DNA from: MWH-TA3 sp044353905
GTDB taxonomy: Bacteria; Actinomycetota; Actinomycetes; Actinomycetales; Microbacteriaceae
NCBI GenBank assembly: GCA_044353905.1
Contig: JBILBA010000031.1
Location: 1 to 9,937, forward strand
Direction of reading: 5' to 3'
DNA length: 9,937 nt
Part shown: positions 6,184 to 9,937 of the stretch, in pieces
Numbering within the stretch: the first letter of the stretch is position 1
Layout of the letters: each line of letters opens with the position of its first letter
Position numbers and translations under genes: made by a program
Notes under the pieces: generated by a model
Databases searched by the model: none
Seen by the model: the letters and a program-made list of their open reading frames with translations, nothing else
Told to the model about the DNA's origin: nothing

Positions 6184-6693
6184 CTAACGGCTCTTTGGGT
6201 TCGATTGAAACCGATTGTCGTGCAGGGACAGACGAAATTCGTCTTCTATCCTCTTACCTTTGCGGACCGGGTGGTCAAAAGAGGCAACCCCAAGAATGTC
6301 TCGGGTTTCGATATCGTTGAACTTGAAGTTGTCGGCGCGAATCTCACCAAGAAAATAGGACATCTCCCCTGCGGGACTTATCGCTGTTATCCCGCCTTGA
6401 TCTTTGAGGAACGGGAAGTTTGCCGGCTTGACCCAATTCCACACTTGTCCCTCGTCAAATTCAAGAACGACGTTTTTCGCTGGAGTATCGCCAGCATTTC
6501 TAATCACGAGGTAAACGCGTGGAGTCTTCTCGTCCTTATTGACCTCTAATCGAGGAACAATGAACGCCCGTTTGTCTTCAAATTCCAATTGTTTAGATTG
6601 GCGGTACTGCATTAGGCCAAACACGGTCGCAAAAACGGCCGCGACCGTCGTAACGACCGTCGCGACCATGTTGACGTAATCGGTCCAATTCAT
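6184..6693 (-). CDS. Single-pass membrane protein with beta-rich domain, unknown function
   Basis: The product has 169 residues. An N-terminal transmembrane helix (about 8-29, VATVVTTVAAVFATVFGLMQY) is followed by RQSKQ, so by the positive-inside rule the rest should be cytoplasmic. The remaining 135 residues look like a beta-sandwich (FIVPRLEV, RVYLVIRNAGDTPAKNVVLEFDE, GEMSYFLGEIR). The IRNAGDTPAKNV pattern is common in small uncharacterised membrane proteins of accessory regions. I do not recognise a named family. The ATG at 6693 has AAAGG eight bases upstream. The stop falls ten bases past the tRNA-Gly end, immediately inside attL and convergent with the tRNA. It is divergent from the secreted-protein gene. 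The lower GC fits acquired DNA. Confidence 0.75.
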   Translation of the reverse strand: MNWTDYVNMVATVVTTVAAVFATVFGLMQYRQSKQLEFEDKRAFIVPRLEVNKDEKTPRVYLVIRNAGDTPAKNVVLEFDEGQVWNWVKPANFPFLKDQGGITAISPAGEMSYFLGEIRADNFKFNDIETRDILGVASFDHPVRKGKRIEDEFRLSLHDNRFQSNPKSR

Positions 6694-6728
6694 TGATTGC
6701 CTTTCATTCGCTCCGTTGCAAATGGTTG

Positions 6729-6749
6729 ATGCTAGGACCTAAATGCTAG
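6729..6749. repeat. Direct repeat of ATGCTAG in the divergent intergenic region
   Basis: ATGCTAG occurs at 6729-6735 and again at 6743-6749, a 14-base period, about 40 bases upstream of the membrane-protein gene. It overlaps minus-strand TAGCAT, a TANNNT -10 candidate. It may be an operator, but the match is short and could be chance. Confidence 0.3.
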
Positions 6750-6957
6750 TCACTTTGACGCCGCGGATATGGAGTCACGCAAAAAAGGCTGCAGCTCAAC
6801 ACCGAAGGGTTTGAAGGTTAAAGAATAGATTTATGTTCTCTAGAAAACTACCCAGCCTCTAAAGCCTCGGAAAGCGCAGAGTCCGAATAGCCTGAATCTG
6901 AATTCCAACCCTTAACAACTACGAAAACACATGATGCGAGAACCCAATGTCAATGTA

Positions 6958-6963
6958 TACACT
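6958..6963 (+). promoter_or_regulatory. Candidate -10 box TACACT for a leaderless secreted-protein transcript
   Basis: TACACT followed by six bases and the ATG at 6970 has the same geometry as the boxes before copC and the hydrolase. It also decides the start: the earlier ATGs at 6931 and 6934 lie upstream of this box and precede residues that do not belong in a signal peptide. Confidence 0.45.
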
Positions 6964-6969
6964 GAAAGA

Positions 6970-8079
6970 ATGTCAAAGAATCGCTTAACCGGTTTGCTCA
7001 CAGTGGCTTTCTTGCTTGGTGGATTCGCCATCTCGAGTGGACCAATCGAACGAGCTGAGGCCGCAAGCTACGACTGTAGCTGGGCTGATTCAGGAATCTC
7101 TCGAGCGCTCGGGGCCGGAAACGCTGCCGCGGCGGGCCAATACCAAACAATCAGCAGGTATTGCGGTTATTTTGCGAGCGATCATCCCGTTTGCCGGAGC
7201 AAGTTCAATCAGGCAAAGACACTTTACAACTCCGATTACGTGGCCCACCTACCGACGATTTATGTGATCATTGTTGATTATGCTTCGTCGTGTTCAGAAG
7301 ATGACGATAATGGCGGCCCGGGCGGCGGCGGCTCCGAAAACAACGGAGGCTGTTCGAAGTTAAAGTCGTTCAAGAGTTCTCCTGTTCCCAAAGTGAGTGG
7401 CTCAGCTAAATCCACAAATGTTTTAGGAGCTCGATCGGGCAGATGGAAGCCGGCCCCCGACGAGTTAGGCTACCGCTGGTATCGAAATGGTGCCGAAATC
7501 CCCGACGCTACTGAAGAGTACTTATACCTAACTGCGGCCGATGTTGGACAAAAAATCACGGTGCGTGTGACTGCATTTAAGAGTTGTTATAAATCGAAAA
7601 GTAAACTAAGCGCGCGCACATCGACCGTCAAAACTCAAGTGAGGCCATACCCTGCCGACAACTTCAGCTTGCGTTGGCCTGCCCCGCAGCAGTTTTCGCC
7701 CCGACCGAGCGTGTCGATTTACCAAAGCTGGTATGGCCGCGGTAGCGCTTCATTCGAAGATACGAGTTGGACGGTCTCCTCGCCAAGCACACCAGGTCAG
7801 TTCGATACGTGGGCACAGAGTTATTCGACGGTGACAGACGAAGAAGGCGACCCAGAGTTCTTCATGCCTGTTTACGCCCTTGGAAGTGCTTACGGTTGCA
7901 ACTTTGCCGGCACTGTTTACGTAAGCGTTTCGACTCAAGCGGTTCCTGACGAGAAGGACTACCGCGACGGCTTCCGCACAGCTAACATCACCTACGCCAA
8001 CACCCCATTGACGTGCCCGTATTCGTACGACCCGAGCTTGACTAACCCGATTAAGTGGACATGGGATTACTTAAACTGA
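6970..8079 (+). CDS. Secreted cysteine-containing protein with actinobacterial Ig-like repeat
   Basis: The product has 369 residues from the ATG at 6970. The signal peptide is about residues 1-31 (MSKNRLTGLLTVAFLLGGF..., cleavage near AEA). A first domain (32-108) carries Cys36, Cys65, Cys75 and Cys108. An Asp/Gly/Asn-rich linker (110-127, including GGPGGGG) follows. Residues 128-222 are the Ig-like repeat frequent in actinobacterial cell-surface proteins: PVPKVSGSAKS...GYRWYRNGAEIPDATEEYLYLTAADVGQKITVRVTAFKSCYKSKS. A C-terminal region (225-369) contains Cys310 and Cys349 and no recognised motif. Mature cysteines number eight, enough for four disulfides. There is no LPXTG motif or C-terminal membrane helix, so it is probably released or held non-covalently. 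Role unknown; surface binding is possible. It is divergent from the membrane-protein gene inside the attL-attR element. Confidence 0.8.
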   Translation: MSKNRLTGLLTVAFLLGGFAISSGPIERAEAASYDCSWADSGISRALGAGNAAAAGQYQTISRYCGYFASDHPVCRSKFNQAKTLYNSDYVAHLPTIYVIIVDYASSCSEDDDNGGPGGGGSENNGGCSKLKSFKSSPVPKVSGSAKSTNVLGARSGRWKPAPDELGYRWYRNGAEIPDATEEYLYLTAADVGQKITVRVTAFKSCYKSKSKLSARTSTVKTQVRPYPADNFSLRWPAPQQFSPRPSVSIYQSWYGRGSASFEDTSWTVSSPSTPGQFDTWAQSYSTVTDEEGDPEFFMPVYALGSAYGCNFAGTVYVSVSTQAVPDEKDYRDGFRTANITYANTPLTCPYSYDPSLTNPIKWTWDYLN

Positions 8080-8368
8080 ACAGTAAGTACCGAGTTGTCC
8101 CCTGTTTTGTTTGTTCCCATGCGCGCGCATCGACGACTACGGAATGTTTTTGTGCCCGGCGGTATCAATGAGAGTTATGCGGCGGATTGTGTGCAGCTCG
8201 TCGAAAAAACGTAAAGCTCGCTCGCAGATCGTGCCGGCCGCGTGCACTAACGTGCACTATCTCACGGTATTTTGCGGTATCTCACGGCAAACTAGAATTG
8301 TAGAAAATCCCCGTAAACTAGCGGCAAAACAAGACAACTCAATAGGTGCGCGAGCGGAATTAGCTAGC
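8080..8368. other. Non-coding, repeat-containing end of the element
   Basis: About 290 bases between the secreted-protein stop and attR hold no gene I can support. An open stretch of 44 codons continues in the same frame after the TGA (to a TAA at 8212-8214, containing NVFVPGGINESYAAD). It has no ribosome site, so it may be chance or a gene relic. The part nearest attR is rich in short direct repeats (8241-8328). No terminator hairpin is visible after the secreted-protein gene. Confidence 0.6.
8241..8328. repeat. Cluster of short direct repeats next to attR
   Basis: Several pairs overlap: CGTGCACTA at 8241-8249 and 8251-8259; TATCTCACGG at 8258-8267 and 8278-8287 (period 20); AAACTAG at 8289-8295 and 8315-8321; CGGCAAA at 8285-8291 and 8322-8328. 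Short repeats in this position relative to an attachment core resemble arm-type binding sites of tyrosine integrases or excisionase sites. The repeats are seen; the role is inferred. Confidence 0.6.
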
Positions 8369-8412
8369 CTTCCAAACTGATTACGCGGGTTCGATTCCCG
8401 TCATCCCCTCCA
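8369..8412 (+). repeat. attR: 44-nt copy of the tRNA-Gly 3' half
   Basis: The copy is identical to 6130-6173, from the anticodon-loop C to CCA. The bases upstream (AATTAGCTAGC) do not form a D arm or acceptor strand, so it is a tRNA fragment and not a second gene. It marks the right end of the inserted element. Confidence 0.9.
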
Positions 8413-8548
8413 CATCGCACAGTTCCCACGCCCGCACTCTCGCCAAACGTGATTTTGGGGTTCCCGGATACGTCAGCAATTCCTCGATTAAAGACACTCG
8501 ATACCCCTGCGCGGCGAGGTTGTCGCGCACTAGACTCTTCGAAACCAT
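8381..8548 (-). pseudogene. Possible gene fragment abutting attR
   Basis: From an ATG at 8548 the minus strand encodes 55 residues, MVSKSLVRDNLAAQGYRV...TYPGTPKSRLARVRAWELCDVEG, and then reads into the attR copy. The first 47 residues have a protein-like composition (alternating charged and hydrophobic residues, GYRV, YPGTPKSR) and no obvious ribosome site. It could be the end of a host or former-island gene cut at the attachment site, or a chance frame. It overlaps the upstream region of the propeller gene, which argues against a working gene. Confidence 0.3.
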
Positions 8549-8573
8549 CGATTTGAAAGAGATTAGGGAAAAC

Positions 8574-9569
8574 ATGATTCTCTCCATTAGGCACACCGCG
8601 TTATCCCTTGCCACGGCGGCCGTGATGATGGCCGCCGCGTTCACAACCCCGGCCTTCGCTGCCCCGGTTGTGGTGGACAGAATCACCGTTGGTGAAGCCC
8701 CGACCGCGGTGGCGTTCAGCCCCAACGGGAAGAAAGCCTACGTAACAAACACCAACAGTGGCACCGTGTCCGTGATCAACGTCAAAACGGGAGACGTGGT
8801 CGACACGATTGACGTTGGTCTTGCCCCGGCCGCGGTGGCGGTCAGCCCCAACGGAAGATATGCATTTGTCGCAAACTACGGCGACGACACTGTGTCCGTA
8901 ATTGACAATAGATACGGAGAAACGCTCTACGGTTTTGAAGTTGGTGACGCCCCGAGTTCAGTGGCGTTCAGCCCCAACGGGAAAAGGGTCTATGTTTCGA
9001 ACACGGAAAGTGACACTGTGTCCGTGATTAGCTGGAAAAATGGTTCCGTAGTCACAATCGACGTTGGTGCTGCTCCGAATTCTGTGGCGTTCAGCCCCAA
9101 CGGGAAAAAAGCATACGTTGCAAACAACGGTGATGGGACCGTGTCCGTAATCAACGTTTCCAGGGGAGTTGTGACCACAACGATTGACGTTGGTGTTCAG
9201 GCGCGGTTTGTGGCGTTCAGCCCGAACGGGAAGAAAGCGTTTGTCGCCACCACCGACTTTGACCTTGGCGGCGTGTCCGTGATTAACGTGAAAAAGGGAA
9301 TCGTAACGGACACCATTACCCTTAGCTCGCTGCCGGTTTCGGTGGCGTTTGACCCCCGTGGCAAACAAGCATTCGTCTCAACTGCGTCATGGGACTCCTT
9401 GGTGGGCGACAACGGCAGCGTCGAGATAATCAAAGTTGCTACGGGAGACGTGACAGGCACGATTAGCTTCAATGGTGATTACCCTCAGCAAGTAGCAATC
9501 AGCCCCAACGGAAAACGTGCATACGTCGCACAATTCAACGGCGGTGTGTCCGTGATCAAAGTGCGATAG
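8574..9569 (+). CDS. Secreted seven-repeat YVTN-family beta-propeller protein
   Basis: The product has 331 residues. The signal peptide is 1-29 (MILSIRHTALSLATAAVMMAAAFTTPAFA). The mature protein is seven repeats of about 42 residues, each with the pattern hhVG-xAPxxVAFSPNGKKAYVxNxxxGTVSVIN-xxxGxVhxTI. These are YVTN/NHL-like repeats predicted to form a closed seven-bladed beta-propeller. Consensus positions are well kept in the first five repeats and drift in six and seven (AFDPRGKQAFVSTAS, AISPNGKRAYVAQFN). No membrane anchor, sortase motif or catalytic domain is visible, so a binding or scaffold role outside the cell is the most that can be said. The ATG at 8574 is preceded by AGGGA. A TTG at 8520 is in frame but would place 18 residues before the signal peptide. 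The stop lies in a 14-base palindrome (GCGATAGCTATCGC, 9563-9576). Confidence 0.88.
   Translation: MILSIRHTALSLATAAVMMAAAFTTPAFAAPVVVDRITVGEAPTAVAFSPNGKKAYVTNTNSGTVSVINVKTGDVVDTIDVGLAPAAVAVSPNGRYAFVANYGDDTVSVIDNRYGETLYGFEVGDAPSSVAFSPNGKRVYVSNTESDTVSVISWKNGSVVTIDVGAAPNSVAFSPNGKKAYVANNGDGTVSVINVSRGVVTTTIDVGVQARFVAFSPNGKKAFVATTDFDLGGVSVINVKKGIVTDTITLSSLPVSVAFDPRGKQAFVSTASWDSLVGDNGSVEIIKVATGDVTGTISFNGDYPQQVAISPNGKRAYVAQFNGGVSVIKVR
8709..9511 (+). repeat. DNA-level tandem repeats encoding the propeller blades
   Basis: The core GTGGCGTTCAGCCCCAACGG starts at 8709, 8961 and 9083 without change. It has one or two substitutions at 8834 and 9210 and diverged forms near 9341 and 9491. Spacing is 122-131 bases except the last (150). 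Near-identity at synonymous positions suggests recent duplication or gene conversion among blades. Confidence 0.85.
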
Positions 9570-9618
9570 CTATCGCGCGGCGTGCCCGGTTTGTCCAATT
9601 TTTGTCCAAAGTTCTCGA

Positions 9619-9651
9619 CTAACGCGTTCCTGTTGCCGATAGGCGCGTTAG
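9619..9651. promoter_or_regulatory. Inverted repeat upstream of the acyltransferase
   Basis: CTAACGCG (9619-9626) and its exact complement CGCGTTAG (9644-9651) are separated by 17 bases and end 12 bases before the ATG at 9664. The right arm overlaps TAGCCT (9649-9654), a TANNNT -10 candidate, so it could be a repressor operator. Upstream, TTTGTCCAA is repeated at 9590-9598 and 9601-9609. Confidence 0.45.
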
Positions 9652-9663
9652 CCTGAGAAGACT

Positions 9664-9937
9664 ATGACCGTGCCTGCTCCAAAGATTCGCGTCGATATCC
9701 AGCTGTTACGGGCCGCGGCAGTTCTGTCGGTCATCGCGTTCCACTTTTGGCCGAATCGCGTTGTCAGCGGATTCGCCGGTGTCGACGTTTTCTTTGTGAT
9801 CTCGGGATATCTGATCACCGCGCTGATTGTTCGAGAAATCGAATCGACCGGGAAACTGAACCTCGTCAACTTCTGGATGCGACGAATCCGCCGAATCCTC
9901 CCCGCGTCAATCGTCGTCATCGCCGCCACCGCGGGGG
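9664..9937 (+). CDS. Membrane acyltransferase, OafA/YrhL family (N-terminal part, runs off right edge)
   Basis: The acyltransferase-3 family are multi-helix membrane enzymes that O-acetylate or otherwise acylate cell-surface glycans, peptidoglycan or lipids. The first 91 residues show the family's hallmark N-terminus: DIQLLRAAAVLSVIAFHFWP with the conserved Arg16-x10-His27 pair, then GFAGVDVFFVISGYLIT (36-52) and FWMRRIRRILPAS (70-82). The first two transmembrane helices are about 14-30 and 38-56. The ATG at 9664 follows GAGAAG. A GTG two codons later is also possible. The remaining helices, and any C-terminal SGNH domain, lie beyond the window, so the acceptor cannot be named. Confidence 0.92.
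   Translation, partial: MTVPAPKIRVDIQLLRAAAVLSVIAFHFWPNRVVSGFAGVDVFFVISGYLITALIVREIESTGKLNLVNFWMRRIRRILPASIVVIAATAG

Larger units (their letters stand above)
6174..8412. mobile_element. tRNA-Gly-inserted integrative element of 2.2 kb without an integrase
   Basis: The segment is bounded by the intact tRNA-Gly (attL at its 3' end) and the exact 44-nt copy at 8369-8412 (attR). It contains two divergent genes of unknown function, a shared 276-bp intergenic region, and a repeat-rich non-coding end next to attR. Sampled sequence lines inside run about 42-50% GC, against about 60% in the clpP genes. No integrase, excisionase, transposase or replication gene is recognisable. It could be a non-autonomous element moved by an integrase elsewhere, or what remains of a larger island. 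The boundaries are directly visible; mobility is inferred. Confidence 0.78.

Noticed and set aside
6772..6831. Twenty-codon frame from an ATG in the intergenic region of the element
   Set aside because: The 19 residues have no ribosome site and no recognisable motif. A short open frame like this is expected by chance.
8241..8328. CRISPR array
   Set aside because: The repeats are only 7-10 bases, of several kinds, with irregular or overlapping spacing and no cas genes nearby.
8369..8412. Second tRNA-Gly gene
   Set aside because: Only the 3' half is present. The upstream bases cannot form the acceptor or D arm, so it is an attachment-site copy.
8364..8594. Minus-strand frame ending GDDGNRTRVISLEG
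   Set aside because: That ending is the well-known spurious translation across a tRNA in antisense, here from the attR tRNA fragment. The rest has no coding character.
9563..9576. Terminator at the GCGATAGCTATCGC palindrome over the propeller stop codon
   Set aside because: The palindrome has no loop and no T run follows, so it is not a normal intrinsic terminator. It may be chance or a small symmetric binding site.

Overview
The window looks like the chromosome of a high-GC actinobacterium, most likely a member of Microbacteriaceae. The evidence is the paired clpP1/clpP2 genes beside clpX and trigger factor, actinobacterial tRNA sequences, TANNNT-type -10 boxes set directly before start codons, and a copC-like gene with a C-terminal anchor. 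The family assignment is an inference from protein style, not a database match.

Layout. Positions 1-6010 are mostly a proteostasis block on the minus strand. In transcription order it runs tRNA-Pro(TGG), trigger factor (tig), an alpha/beta hydrolase, a DUF4352-like lipoprotein, a small four-helix membrane protein, clpP1, clpP2 and, at the left edge, the first 123 codons of clpX. A plus-strand CopC-like copper-binding gene sits between clpP2 and clpX and separates the usual clpP1-clpP2-clpX order. Strong hairpin terminators follow tig and the small membrane protein, so the block is several transcription units. The lipoprotein gene has no start codon: an 11-nt G run on the plus strand lies exactly where its ATG should be.

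Positions 6100-8412 hold the most interesting structure. A complete tRNA-Gly(TCC) gene (6100-6173) has its last 44 nt repeated exactly at 8369-8412. Between the two copies lie 2.2 kb of visibly lower-GC DNA with a divergent gene pair: a membrane-anchored protein of unknown function and a secreted, cysteine-containing protein with an actinobacterial Ig-like repeat. A cluster of short direct repeats lies just inside the right copy. This has the form of an integrative element inserted at a tRNA gene (attL/attR), but no integrase is present. It is therefore either a non-autonomous element or a decayed island.

Right of attR come a possible gene fragment on the minus strand, a secreted seven-repeat YVTN beta-propeller protein, and the first 91 codons of an OafA/YrhL-type membrane acyltransferase that runs off the window.

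How the genes relate: Tig folds nascent chains, and ClpP1P2 with ClpX degrades proteins. The CopC protein, lipoprotein, propeller protein, Ig-like protein and acyltransferase all act at or outside the membrane, and nothing in the sequence ties them to one pathway. No rRNA, CRISPR array, transposase or replication origin was seen.
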